In this document: positions 36,701 through 47,753 of the stretch, piece by piece
Numbering within the stretch: position 1 is the stretch's first letter
How the letters are laid out: every line of letters starts with the position of its first letter
From: Cunninghamia lanceolata
Taxonomy: Eukaryota > Streptophyta > Pinopsida > Cupressales > Cupressaceae
DNA length: 64,000 nt
Assembly: GCA_027924645.1 (NCBI GenBank)
Contig: BSBN01000334.1
Span: forward strand, 3,286,001-3,350,000
Direction: 5' to 3'
Notes under the pieces: generated by a model
The model's database searches: none
What the model saw: the letters and a program-made list of their open reading frames with translations, nothing else
What the model was told of the DNA's origin: nothing
Translations under genes and position numbers: made by a program

Positions 36701-38064
36701 CATCATGAGGAGGAAATAAGAAAGTCACCTTCACCACAAAGGATGATAATAGATACGGGTGATCAAGGTGTACATGATGATGGTGGTGGACATCTAGGAT
36801 CCAGTGACCAAATTCCTCCCTGGCTAGAAAAAGAGATAAGTACAGAACCCAATTTTGAAATTCAAGAATTTGATATATCTACATTATTTTCAAAAACCCT
36901 AATAAAGCCTAAGAGGAAGGCAAGATTAACTTCTACCATTAGAAGAGATCTTGATATAGGTAGAAGGACCACTCAGATAGTTGTCCCCACAGTCGAGAAA
37001 GAAAGAGGCAAGATTACTCTCGAAGAATTCCAGATTACCACAGTAGATCTAGGATTTGCCAATGAAGACCAAGAAGGTCAAGAGGGGAAATACATTATTG
37101 ATTCTTTGAGCCAGAAGATAAATAGGGAGAAGGAGAAAAATAAGCAGCATAAAGAGCACATTGCTCAGCTGCATGCCTATATAAAGGGGTTAATTAACCT
37201 TGATGATACATCAAGTGATTGAGCAGTCCCATTGACTGCAATTTTTTAGGAGGAGGTCAATAGGTTGAACCTTATAAGACATGAATCAGTAATAATGTTG
37301 AAATGGATGACATCTACGCTCGATGGAGCTGAAGAAGTGGTAAAGGCCTCTTTAAAGAGGTGGAATTCTTTAGGTATCTCCAGGAGGAGGGTGGAGAAAT
37401 TAAAGATGGAGACTGGGAAAATGTCATTTCAACTGGAGAGGGCCTTGAGTGCTTTAGATTAAATAAGGAGGATTAATCCTTAGGTTCTCAAGGATAATCA
37501 AGTGTTAATTAATAATACTGCCATTTTGATTGATATATGGTACAAGGACATCCGATTTGAATATGATGTGCTAAAAAGATGCAACAGCAAATTAAGAGAC
37601 ATTAGTATGAAGTTGCATGACATGATGTCATATGAAGCAGAGGTCTTGCTGACCTTGGAAGGGAAAGTAGAAGGGAAGATTGAAAATTAGGATGAAGAAT
37701 TTACAATTAGAGCTCTACATAGTAATTTCCAGATGGTAGTTGATGATCCTTTGAACCACCTGACAGAAGAAGTATGGATTAAGTAATGAGAATAAAGGTC
37801 AGAGTGGAGAGTTACAATGAAACAACTAGCAGAAGGATGAGTAAATTAGAGACTCTCCGAGACAAATACCAAATGCACAAACATGCCATCACTAAAGCAA
37901 GAAGTCAAGATGGCAGAGAAGTAGAAAAGATAGTACAATCTTATGAAAATATCCAGACATCCATGCAGGTCCATATACAAGGAAAGAGTCATCAAGATGA
38001 TGAAGATTTGGGAAGCGATGATCTTGATGCTCCTGATGATGAAAATGAGGAAATTGAGGGATAA
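33755..38064 (+). pseudogene. Element C LTR-encoded protein, longest copy
   Basis: From ATG 33755 one frame runs to TAA 37784 (about 1,340 codons) with stops but no frameshift. A further 92 codons in another frame (37786-38064) continue the same charged composition. Residues 1 to about 450 look globular: YNPHTRRVEKHGRIYVDLSI, LTATFNLPLGKK, MYGVILMCVYIDNRPLW and FSYIRIEGFEAQPLMLLRYP. Then come a basic segment (KRKSKGERMKS, about 35430), an acidic His/Glu-rich segment (HPHEEHHEEEIRKSPSPQ, about 36684-36740) and coiled-coil-like stretches (KINREKEKNKQHKEHIAQLH, about 37115). YNP...GR...LS...FNL matches YNP...GE...LS...FDL of D. No catalytic motif is recognised. It could be a gag-like, env-position or plant-mobile-domain-related protein. 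Confidence 0.65.
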
Positions 38065-39089
38065 AGAGTAAATGAAGATGCAATACCAGGAAAAAGCATA
38101 TGTATTCGATACTTAGGAAAATAAGAAGTTCAGATGGTTGCCAGTTGGCAACCTGTACCACATTGAAGGAGTTGACCTGGTCAAAGATGAATATTAGCCA
38201 TAGATCTTAATAGATTAATCTTGATCGTAGATCATTTTGTAATTGCTCCCTCACCTTGTTCTATAAAAGGTGCAGGGATGCCTTTTTTGATTCATTCCAA
38301 ACTTAATTGAAATCTGTTTGCTGAAATATTCAGGGCTTATTTCAAAGTTGTTGTATACATACATGTTCTTGCATACTTAATGAATGAGAAGACTATCTTG
38401 ATTACAATCCATCATAAATCTTGAGTAATCAGTGTATGAATTCTTGATATATGCTTTGATTTGCTATGTCCCTTGGAGTGCATATCAGCTCACATGTGTT
38501 GTCTTCATGCCTTTTCTTTAATGTTAGCATCAACTATATCTTGCTATGGAATGTCCTGGTGAACATATGGTTTTATTTCTTCTCTTCATGACTGTATCTG
38601 ATGTGTATGTGGTTCAATAACTAAAGTTTCATCATTATTTGAAGTACTCATTTCAGTTTCTTTCAATTTCAGAGTAATTCACCATCACAATTGCAAATAA
38701 CTAACAATCAGAAGCAAATAGTAATAAATATGCAGATATCTAGAAGATAACTAAAAATTAGTAGCATATTTGAGTTAAAGCATGTCAAATTGACACATAT
38801 CATGCAAAGATTTAAAGATAGACACAATATTTGAAGCATATCTTGTGTAGAATAACTATCTGTGTAGCATCATTACAAGAAACACTATATTACAGATGAG
38901 ACTTACATAAGGCCGCAAAATGGAAACAACAACACACATCAACCTCTGAGTAATGTTAGCTGATTAAGAACTAATCCATGGAGACTTGGGATTATGAATT
39001 CTCTAAATTCATCGTATCATTCAAGATGAGTAAAGGTTGATGTGTAACTTTTATTCTATGTTTGTTTATGACTAACATCATGATCAACA
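38065..39089 (+). promoter_or_regulatory. Element C LTR promoter and R/U5 region
   Basis: A strong TATA box, CTATAAAAGG (TATAAAAG at 38262-38269), lies 200 bases after the frame's end and 0.82 kb before the LTR end. It would start genomic RNA near 38290. The rest is non-coding to CAACA at 39089. The central LTR lacks this TATA because of its deletion. Confidence 0.55.
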
Positions 39090-39237
39090 GTTATGTGTGT
39101 TGATTTTATTTCTACTCTCATGGTTATGTATGCTTATATGTTTTGATACTGCACTAATTGTTAAGGAAGAATAGAAAGTTAAAATATTTAAGATAACTGA
39201 TTCACCCCCCTCTCAGTTATCTACCTTGTTTCCAACA
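39090..39237 (+). repeat. Element A 3' LTR remnant
   Basis: This matches the end of the A 5' LTR (GTTATGTGTGTTGATTTTATTTC at about 9617-9639) through to TTTCCAACA, with an extra stretch of about 40 bases in the middle. The first part of this LTR is gone. It contains AACTGA (39195-39200) paired with TCAGTT (39213-39218) around a C-run, like element B. Confidence 0.75.
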
Positions 39238-42015
39238 ATCTTTGCTCTTCAGCTCCTTGTCATTTCTGAACAACATGGGTATACTTACCTTTGAAGCCTC
39301 AATTCATTCCCTAGCATCATTTTTAAGCTGGTCATGATATTTTTAATGTTGTTCAATCAAGTCTTTTGTACTAGAGGTACCTGTAATGTTAGGAGCATCC
39401 CTACTCTATATCTCATGAAGTTTCTCCTGAAGCCTGTTGTTTAGCCTTTCATGTTCCTGGATCACCTTATGGTTTTCAGAATAGACATCCCAAAATTTTT
39501 TCATCTAATGCATCATATTAATATGCATATTCTGTAGTACTACTACAAGTGTGTCAATCTAAACCTGGGTTATTTGATCAACAGATGGTGACTGGGCACT
39601 TTGTGAACTCTCTCCTTGTGTTAACCTTTTAACTGATCCTCTGAAGGCATTCTTGATAGTATCTTTCAAGAAATCATTTTCTTTTGTTAATCTCTCACAA
39701 CTCAGTTTATATGCATCTTGTTCCTTGATCAACATTTGAGCTTGTGCTTTATTTAATTTTGCAACATTTATTCCAATGTCTGCAGTAATCAAAGGATCAG
39801 TTTCCCCTACTTTTAAAGTCATAACATGCCCTAAAGTTTTTTCAATATCTATAATGGCTATTTTCTTATGAGAAGGGTATAAGGCCCATATCATGAGTGA
39901 TGTTTCATCATTGTTATATTTGGTACCCATGTAAACCTCTATGACACCCTCAGGAGTGAGCTCATACTTGTCATTAGTACTGTGCAAAAAACTATCAAAC
40001 ACCAAGGTAGAATTTATATCAAGTCCAGGAAATATCATGACACCTACTTCTCTGAGCAACTGTCTACCTCTATTAGGAGTCATAGCTTTCAATTCATTGT
40101 CTACTATTGTTTCTAACATATCAATCAATTGTCTTTCATTGTCAGCCGTGACATCTGTAATTGATTCCCTAAGTTCTTTTCCCTTGCATTTATACAAAAA
40201 TGATTTAAACTCTTGAGAATGAATAAATTGATCATCTGCAATGAAAGAATCATATTCTAACTATCTAGGATCCTCATCACTAGGCTGCTCTTCATCCTGC
40301 TCTCTATTAGGAGATTGGTAACATTCCATTTTTTGTTTTGATATTCTAGTTGCTTGTTCATGTGGCTCTTCTTCTCATGCAGATTCCTCATCACCAGAAG
40401 ACAATAACTCTATCTCTGCAAGCTGTTTTATCTTCTCTTCTAGTTCCCTATTGTACTTCTCAATTACTAGTTCAACTTTAGCTTCTTCCATGTTCCTAAT
40501 AATATCAACATGTGGATATGGAATATGTGTATATCTACTAAGGTTTTGTTTTCTTTTGGGAAAATATATAAAACCCTCGGGATCAAATCCTTTTCTTGAT
40601 TTTGCGCACCTCATGTTGTAGTACATTAATTTATCCTTGATGAGACCATAACTTTCTTTAGACACCATAGTAAAATCCCTGAAGCACAGAGTACTAGGCA
40701 TGAAGGATTGCTTGTCATAAGCACTCAAGTTCATCACATTAGAGCATTTCATCTGCCTGACTATCTCTAAGTAGGCAATCCTATTAGGAACTGTCTTGGG
40801 CAATATAAATGGGGTATCTTCAAAACCATAAATTCTGACCATGGTTGAATCCTCAAAAAAATACCAATCTCCCCAGCTCTGAGTGACAGTTTGGGGACCA
40901 CCAAAATCTTTTGGTCTAAGAAACCTCTTTATTTCATCTGATAGTGAATATTTACAAAGATGATTGAAATATCTATACAACACCTTTACACAGTACTCTT
41001 CAAAGTGAATATAACTAGAATGGGCAAACCTACTATCCCATATCCTTGTCCACATTTACACAGGCAACTTTTGTCCCCTTTTGTCTAGTTGAGCAATTCT
41101 AAGTTCACTTGGCCATATTCCAATTTCCTAGCCATAATATAACACCATATGCATGAGGAGTGAATAATGCTCAAAAGAGACTGTTGGGGCATTGTTCGTA
41201 ATTGCAATTAAACTGGAATCAATCTTTCTGAAGACATAAGCAACATAGTCAAACTACCTAGCATTGTGACACTGAATATCTGTTGCTGTCAGCATTAATG
41301 GAATTGACATAAAATCAGGAACTTCTAACTCTAGGACTTGGCCAATGGAATAATACGTGTATTGCATATATGGTTCAAACAAAGACACAGGGAATAGAGG
41401 TCTATCATTATCATCAAAAGACATTGTTTTTCCCTCTACCCTAGGCCTGTGGAGAAGCAATCTCCATCCATTGTACATGGTGTCCATCCTCCAATATTCT
41501 TTGTCCAAATCTTCATATACTATAGAAAGAGTACACAAATCATCCAAATCAAATACTTCACAAATGGCATTTTTGGACAACTGTATAATAGGTTCTCCTT
41601 GTGGATTGCATATGGCCTTGAGGCTGGGATTGTAATGTTTAGCAAAGAGTTTCAAGAGTTCCACATTCACAAATACATCAAAGATGACCAATTTGCCTAA
41701 ATTTAGATGCCAATGATTAGACACTAGGACATTCCTGAATCTTCTATCATAATGAAATTTGAACAACTCATAGCCCCTGATTGGTGTCCATACATTTCCT
41801 AGGTATTTGCATTTGTCTTCTAATTTCTCTACCTCTACCCTAAGTCATGCAGACCTTTAGGCTTTAGGGGTAGACCTAGGCAATTGGTTGATTAAATCCT
41901 GATTTAATTTTCTTTCTTTCATTTTTTCGTTTGGGCTTTTGTCAATTTTTTGTTTCTTAGTTTTGCTAGTTTCACCTTGCTATTTTCTACCCTTGCCTTT
42001 TACTGGAGTCTCCAT
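39238..42015 (-). pseudogene. D LTR-encoded protein, 3' LTR copy (upstream part)
   Basis: It starts at ATG 42013-42015 (METPVKGKGRK) in the same frame as the long open pieces at 41254-41766, 40375-41055 and 39559-40197. It is interrupted only by stops, including at about 41980 and two around 41852-41868. It contains YNPSLKAICNPQGEPIIQLSK and FDLDDLCTLSIVYED. It is cut at 39238 by element A and continues at 8659-8442. See the better copy at 58492-61479. Confidence 0.65.
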
Positions 42016-42081
42016 TATAATTCTAGATAGCAAATTCAAATTGCAAGCTACCACATAGAGGTTTTATATATATGTACCTAT
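39238..42081 (-). repeat. Element D 3' LTR, part 2
   Basis: This matches 58699-61543 of the 5' LTR and carries most of the LTR-encoded frame. It ends with CCTAT (42077-42081), the target duplication of element B, which recurs as TCTAT at 48939-48943. Confidence 0.85.
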
Positions 42082-43268
42082 TGTTAGACATAGGGCACAC
42101 AACTGAGAGGGGGGGTGAATCAGTTGTACAAAACTTTCTCCAATTACACACTTAAATCTTCTTAGTGATTATCAGTAAAACATAATGCAACTAAATCAAG
42201 AGCAGAAACTCATCAACCCATAAGACACCAAGATTTTGACATGGAAAACCTAGTTAAAGGAAAAACCATGGGCTGATTAACCCAAGATTGTATTCTCTGT
42301 TAGAAGAGTAGAAAGAACAAAATGGCACATGCCAATTAGGGCTCAGTACCCGAGCACACTACTCACAAGAGGCTCACTGCCTACAAGAGACACACTGTCT
42401 ACAAAGAAATAAGTATCACCTACTTGAACTAAAAAATAGCATCTTCACCATGCTTGAATCAGTTCCATTTAAGTCCAATACTTCTGCTCTACCTTTCGCT
42501 CTCCTCCTTGCTACCACACTCTCCTCCACATCAAGGCTACTTTGAAATGACTTCGCAACCCCTTATTTATACAAGACGTCAACTTAGGAATAATCATCTA
42601 ACTCGGTAAACCTCTACAAGAACATCCACAAGACGTGTAATACATCTGGTCAGCCAGTCACAGGAAGAACATCTTCATCTGGTGGTTATTCTTCAAATGC
42701 AAACTCTAACTTCGATGTGGACCACAAACATGAACTGGACACGATCCAAAGATCACCACAACCTTTCCTAAATCACCAAGAACAACCACACTTCATCTGC
42801 TGACTAGAATTCTTCTCTCCTTCATCCAGAACTTCAAGAACCCAGTCTGTCATCACTGTCACAAAGGAATAGACACTTTTAGACCTTCAAACAATGAACC
42901 AATTAAGTTGACACTTCACAAGGAAGTCTTAAACACTCCCTCAAATCTACAGAATGGGATAATACATTTCCAGATCTCACTATACCTATCTATGTCACTC
43001 TGTCACCTCTGAACACCTGCTGGAGCTGGTTCTACTTGAGCGGCCATAACTTCTTCATATCTTCATGCGGACCTATGAAAACTTGACTGGATCATCTCAA
43101 GACTCATATCTGAAAACCCTTTGAACAGCAACCTCTGATCTGTACCTTACCTGGGATCTCCACTTCATTGTCTCCATTGCTCCTCTCTGCTCATCCAATC
43201 CTTCTCTTTAATGTAACATGAGTATGTTGACATCAATGACAACACTGGTTAGACCCATATTTGCAACA
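42082..43268 (-). repeat. Element B 3' LTR
   Basis: On the plus strand it runs from TGTTAGACATAGGG to TATTTGCAACA, 1,187 bases. It pairs with 47754-48938. A minus-strand TATAAATA lies at 42564-42571. Near the terminus, AACTGA (42101-42106) and TCAGTT (42120-42125) flank a G-run. Confidence 0.9.
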
Positions 43269-43280
43269 ATCTACCCCTTT
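43269..43280 (-). other. Element B polypurine tract
   Basis: The minus strand reads AAAGGGGTAGAT directly before the 3' LTR. This is the expected plus-strand primer for reverse transcription. Confidence 0.75.
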
Positions 43281-43581
43281 GTCATTGATGGCAACATATG
43301 ATGTGAAAAACCATCAAGACAAGAACTTCTGCTTACTGTCACAACTCCCCCTATCATTCACATGTCTTCTCTTCCTTTACTGCTCCCCCTTTGATAATCA
43401 ACCACTTGTTTTTCACATGTCTTCTCTCCTCGTTTGACATCAATGGCAAAGGGCTCATACTTGCAACTCCAACACTTCAGAATCATACTAGCTACTCCCC
43501 CTGAGTAGCAGCTCCCCATCACCAATCCGGATCACAAGATATGACTGTGATATCCACCAGACTGATGCACATTAGTGCACC

Positions 43582-44149
43582 TTAGTTCATCATCAGAGGG
43601 GAAATAACCCCTAACTTCTCCCTGAGATACTCAAAAGAGTCCTTAGGAAGAGGTTTAGTAAAGATGTCTGCAATATGATCCTTAGAAGGTACAAACTCAA
43701 GTCTGACTTCATTCTTGTTCACTTTCTCTCTCAGAAAGTGAAACTTAATAGATATATGCTTGGTCTTAGAATGCAACACTGGATTCTTAGATATATTTAT
43801 TGCACTTGAATTATCACAGAAGATTGTGATAGGATCCTCATAATTTACATTAATATCTCTTAGCATCTGCTTTATCCACAAAACTTGAGTGCAACTACCT
43901 ACTGCTGCAATATATTCTGCTTCAGTTGTAGATAGAGATATTGCCTCTTGTTTCTTGCTTAGCCAAGAAACCAATCTCTTCCCTAGAAAGAATGCTCCAC
44001 CACTGGTACTCTTCTGGTCATCCACATCTCCTACCCAATCTACATCAGTATATGCATGAAGAGAGAAATCATGATCTCTAGGATACCACAGATCATACTC
44101 AACTGTCCCTTTTAGATAACTAAAAATCCTCTTGATTGCCATGACATGA
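43582..44149 (-). pseudogene. Element B RNase H
   Basis: Copia RNase H: GTVEYDLWYPRDHDFSLHAYTDVDWVGD, then KSTSGGAFFLG, AISLSTTEAEYIAAV, FCDNSSAINISKNPVLHSKTKHI and HIADIFTKPL. D, E and D are present in YTDVDWVGD, TTEAEY and FCDNSSA. It is open for 186 codons to the natural C-terminus near 43582, so it is well preserved. It removes the RNA template strand during cDNA synthesis. It is the last domain before the 3' LTR. Confidence 0.85.
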
Positions 44150-45060
44150 GATTCTCTAAGATCAGCCTAAAATCTAGCAACAAGACCAACAACCTACATA
44201 ATGTCTGGTCTAGTTTGATTAAGATACAACAGTCCTCCAATCATTGACCTGTACTTTGTCTGATCAGCCTTAGGAGAGTCATAGTCTTTGTTCAATTTAC
44301 ATCTGGTTGCCATGGGAGTATTCATTGGTTTTGAGTCTTCCATCCCAAATTTCTTCAACAATTCTTTCACAAATTTGATTTGAGAAATGAAGATTCCTTT
44401 CTTTGTTTGAGTGATTTATAGACCCAAGAAGAAATTCATTTCACCAAGCATGGACATCTCAAATTCACTTTTCATTTGATTTGCAAAAGGTTTACACATA
44501 CTATCTCTTCCTCCAAAAATGATATCATCAACAAACACTTCAACAATCAGGATGTTTTCATGATCAATTTTGAAATACAAATTACTGTCAGCAGTACCTT
44601 TGTTGAAACCAATCTTTCATACCAGGCTCTTAGGGCTTGCTTCAGTCCATACAGTGATTTATTCAACTTGCAGACCATATCATCATGATCAAACAATTGA
44701 AATCCATCCAGTTGCTCAATGTATACTTCTTCTTCCAAGTCACCATTTAGGAAGGTAGACTTGACATCCATCTGATATACTTTGAAATCTTTGAAGGTAG
44801 CAAATGCAAGAAATAATCTAACAGCTTTAATTCTTGCCACCAGAGAAAAAGTTTCTTCAAAATCAACTCCTTCTATTTGAGAATAGCCCTTGCAGACCAA
44901 TCTGGCTTTATTTTTGATTACTTTACCAACTTCATTTAGTTTGTTCCGGAAGACCCATTTGGTTCCAATCACATTCTTATTTCTAGGTCTGGGAACAAGA
45001 TCCCAAGTGTGATTTTTCTCAATTTACATCAACTCTTCCTCCATTGCTTTGGTCCATTTT
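44150..45060 (-). pseudogene. Element B reverse transcriptase
   Basis: RVT_2-type RT. It includes MIGTKWVFRNKLNEVGKV, RLVCKGYSQIEGVDFEETFS, VYQMDVKSTFLNGDLEEEVYI, LNKSLYGLKQALRAWYERL and, in another frame, VEVFVDDIIFGG with the VDD active site (about 44510-44545). The catalytic D of QMDVK is kept, although the usual KTAFLNG reads KSTFLNG. A small deletion near 44618 removes several residues after YERL and shifts the frame, and stops lie near 44415, 44199 and 44170. It is non-functional as a single protein. MNTPM...NKD and MIGGLLYLNQTRPDI precede the RNase H. Confidence 0.85.
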
Positions 45061-45770
45061 TCATCATTGCAGGCTTCATTTATTGTCTTAGGTTCAAACT
45101 TTGAAATCAAACAATACTCATCTGAATTTTGAGCAATTCTCCTTCTAGTTTGCACACCTTTGCTTTTGTCACCTATGATCTAATCTTTAGAGTGGTTTAG
45201 TCTTACATAGCTTGGAACTTTGGGAGTTTTTTGCACTTCTGCTTCTTGATCAGGCTCATTCAAACTTGTCTCTTCTTCTTGATTTACTGGATCAGTTTGA
45301 ACTTGATTTTTAGAAGAAGTTTGGACTTCTTGAATCAGAGCACCATTCTGATCATCTTCATCATATTCATAGAACCTTGAGGGTTTCTCAATTCCCTCAT
45401 CAACCTTCACATTTGTACTTTCTATTATCTTTCTTAGTCTTTTGTTATAACACCGGTATGCTTTGCTTTGAGTAGAATAACCCAAGAATATTCCTTCATC
45501 ACTTCTAGTATCAACCTTTCCTAGATCTTCATCTCTTTTAATTTAACATTTGCTACCAAAAACTCTGAAATACCTCATAGTAGGAGTGATGCAAAACCAA
45601 TGTTCATAAGGAGTCTTACCAGTATTACATATGATTTGAACTCGATTGAGAGTATAGACTACAGTGCTGACAGCTTCTCTCCAATAGATCTGAGGAACAT
45701 TTGCTTCCATCATCATGGTCCTAGAAGCTTCCTAGATGGTCTGGTTCTTTCTTTCCACTACTCCATTCTG
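45061..45770 (-). pseudogene. Element B integrase C-terminus and linker
   Basis: It continues from the integrase core: NGVVERKNQT, then MMMEANVPQIYWREAVSTVV, MRYFRVFGSKC, and EGIFLGYSTQSKAYRCYNKR (about 45500-45430), the usual copia GYS region. The charged variable linker is open at 45180-45485. Stops at 45733, 45543 and 45180 break it. The linker ends with KTINEACNDEKWTKAMEEEL just before RT. Confidence 0.75.
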
Positions 45771-46718
45771 CTATGGAGTCCTAGGAGTAGAAAACTGTCT
45801 CTTTATTCCATATTTCTCACAGAACTCTAAGAACTCACCGGATGTGAATTCCCCACCTCTATTAGACCTCAGACATTTCAATTTTAATCTGGTTTCATTC
45901 TCTACCATATCCTTGAACATTTTGAATTTCTCAAGAGCTTCTGATTTCTTTTTTAAAAAGGTTACCCACATCATCCGGGAATAGTCATCAATTAGTAACA
46001 TGAGGTATCTGTCACCTTGCATACTCCTAGTTCTTACTAGGCCACAAAGATCAGTATGGACTAAGTCCAATAATCCGGTAGAAGATAGTTCCTTACTCTT
46101 GAATGAGACTCTGCTCAGCTTACCCAACTGACATTCTTTACACAAGCTATTTGTAGGTTTCACCAATTTTGGAAGATCTCTTATAGCTTGAGTATTGCTT
46201 ATCTTGATGATATTATCAAAATTCACATGAGACATCCTCCTATCCCACAACCAACTTTGATCAATTTGAACAAACAAGCAACTTTTACCAGTACCAACCA
46301 AGTGAAAGATATTACCTTTAGTTTGAGTACCGGATGTAATCTCTGTTCCAGAACTTTTAAAGATCTTGCATTTTCCATTCTTGAACTGGTGATCATAGCC
46401 TATGTCCACCAACTGTCCAACACTGAGAAGATTGTGCTTGAATCCTTCAACATATAGTACATTACCAGTTTTGTTTCTTCCATCAAGAGAAATAGTTCCT
46501 CTACCTATGATTCTACCAGTAGAATTATCACCAAACTTTACTACTCCTCCTTCATACCTTTCCAACTCTACAAACTTTTTTTTGTCACTTGTCATATGGT
46601 GAGAGCATCCATTGTCAATGACCCAATCATCCTTCTCTTCAACTTGGGCAGCTAGAGCTCTTTCCATAGTCTTAGATACAGAGGACATTGGATCTTCTTC
46701 CTTGATGGCAATGAACAC
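45771..46718 (-). pseudogene. Element B protease and integrase core
   Basis: An open 315-codon stretch. Residues 31-43 are DWVIDNGCSHHMT, the copia protease site with DNG instead of the usual DSG. From about residue 150 come the integrase zinc region (WLWDRRMSHVNFDNI, then SLCKECQLGKLSR) and the core (LVHTDLCGLVRTRS, LLIDDYSRMMWVTFLK, LRSNRGGEFTS). The second catalytic aspartate is replaced by asparagine (LRSNRGGE, usually LRSDRGGE). Both substitutions are likely inactivating even though the frame is open. The integrase would insert the cDNA into the genome. Confidence 0.85.
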
Positions 46719-47711
46719 CTATTCATTTCCAGATTTGTTTCCTATCTCTGATTCATCATCTGTTACTCCTTCATTGTCATCATCTTCATGTACATAGTAA
46801 CAGTTCTTTTGGAACCTTGGCTTGTTAGGATTTTGCCTTAAAAACCTTTCCAGACACCTTGATGCAAAATGACCAATCTTATTGTAGTTAAAACACTTAA
46901 AAGGTAATTTTCCTTCATACTTACCGGATCCTCTTAGTAGCCTCTTTGCAATAAGGGCTTAAAGTTGAGTAGTTTCTACTTCTTCTTCCAGATCTTTTCT
47001 TGCTTTTTCATACCATGACAGCTTCTTTGATGAATTCTCTCCCAGATCAAACCTTTGTTTACCTTTAACACAGGCACTAGATTTGAATGCAGATTCAGTC
47101 TTGGGGGGGTCATCTCCAAACTCTATCATTTCAAATGCAGCCAATTGATCTCTTGTGATAGTTGTATGGGCTCTGAATTCTTCAATGGCAGCAACCTTGA
47201 TTTTGTAAGAAGCGGGAAGGGATCTGAGAATTTTCCCAACAATCTCATCTTCATCCAAGACTCCACCAGCATTTCTAATTCCACAAACAAGCTCATTTAC
47301 TCTTGGCATAAAAGTAGTGATGTTTTCATCTTCTCTCATATTCAGATTTTCAAATTTTGCTTTCAGACTTTGTAACCTTGCACTTTTAACATACTTGTCT
47401 CCTTCATGCAAAAGTTCTAGTTTTTGCCAAATCTCAAAAGTAGTTGGGAGGTCAATAACATTTGAGAGCTCTGAATCAGATAATGCGCTTAGAAGAGCCT
47501 CTATAGTCCACAAATTATTTTCAACATCTGTGATTTCATTTAGGGTTTTTGGACCACCCTGTGGAGGTACATACTGTGTTGTAGCCATGGTCCAGTATGC
47601 CATTCCCATACATCTCAAGTGACATTTCATGTGACCTTTCCAGAGATTAAAATTGGTTCCATCAAACTTCAGACTATCCTTCTTGTAAGATGATATCCCA
47701 GATCTCCTCAA
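46719..47711 (-). pseudogene. Element B gag
   Basis: A copia capsid (UBN2-type) domain: LKFDGTNFNLWKGHMKCHL, IDLPTTFEIWQKLELLHEG, ARLQSLKAKFENLNMREDEN, FMPRVNELVCGIRNAGGVL and ILRSLPASYKIKVAAIEEF. It is open for 250 codons down to a stop at 46959. It is followed by a degenerate zinc knuckle, CFNYNKIGHFASRC (second C is Y, about 46895-46855), and CYYVHEDDDNEG. It packages RNA and forms cytoplasmic particles. The start codon is not certain. The first residues read lie about 40 bases after the primer site. Confidence 0.85.
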
Positions 47712-47740
47712 GTGATTAAGCTCTTTTTAGAGGAACTTAG

Positions 47741-47751
47741 TTCTGATACCA
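47741..47751 (-). other. Element B primer-binding site (tRNA-Met-i)
   Basis: The minus strand reads TGGTATCAGAA two bases after the 5' LTR ends in CTAACA. It differs by one base from the canonical TGGTATCAGAG, and the following AACTAAGTTCCTCTA is shared with element A. Confidence 0.85.
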
Positions 47752-47753
47752 AT

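Larger units (their letters stand above)
13008..39089 (+). mobile_element. Element C family: Tat-like Ty3 chain (partial pol-LTR-gag-pol-LTR)
   Basis: From left to right: end of RT to integrase (13008-14998), a 6.1-kb LTR (15148-21238), primer site and full gag-pol (21239-28706), then a second LTR with internal duplications (28856-39089). The two pol copies differ by only a few bases per hundred. The left LTR of the chain is missing: the break at about 13008 falls inside RT. The right end is clean (ATGATCAACA, then GTTAT of the A LTR). The chain is what recombination between two tandem or LTR-sharing copies leaves after a left-hand truncation. The archaeal-type RNase H supports a Tat-like assignment. 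Confidence 0.75.
28856..39089 (+). repeat. Element C 3' LTR with internal duplications
   Basis: The proposed start TGTTAGGATT mirrors 15148, and the end ATGATCAACA is exact. Its length is 10.2 kb, because the stretch 29546-31965 was repeated. Normal LTR sequence runs to 31965, a 250-base repeat of 29533-29782 follows (31968-32217), then a third restart at 32229 continues to the end. Removing the extra material leaves about 7.55 kb, the likely original LTR length. Confidence 0.7.
8660..39237 (+). mobile_element. Element A: copia-like retrotransposon, rearranged and carrying element C
   Basis: A begins at 8660 (TTTTGGCAAG, probably an old TGTTGG start) and ends at 39237 with TTCCAACA. It is flanked by ATATT (8655-8659) and ATCTT (39238-39242), an imperfect 5-bp target duplication inside the D LTR. 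The uninterrupted D sequence at 58699-58703 is ATCTT. A's own DNA consists of a 5' LTR, a methionine-tRNA primer site, a coiled-coil and zinc-knuckle frame, and the last 148 bases of a 3' LTR. No copia protease, integrase or reverse transcriptase is present. Between them lie 11600-13007 and the Ty3 family C. Confidence 0.7.

Noticed and set aside
44476..44758. Plus-strand open frames across element B (also 45600-46797 and 47055-47622)
   Set aside because: They are antisense shadows of the copia polyprotein on the minus strand.
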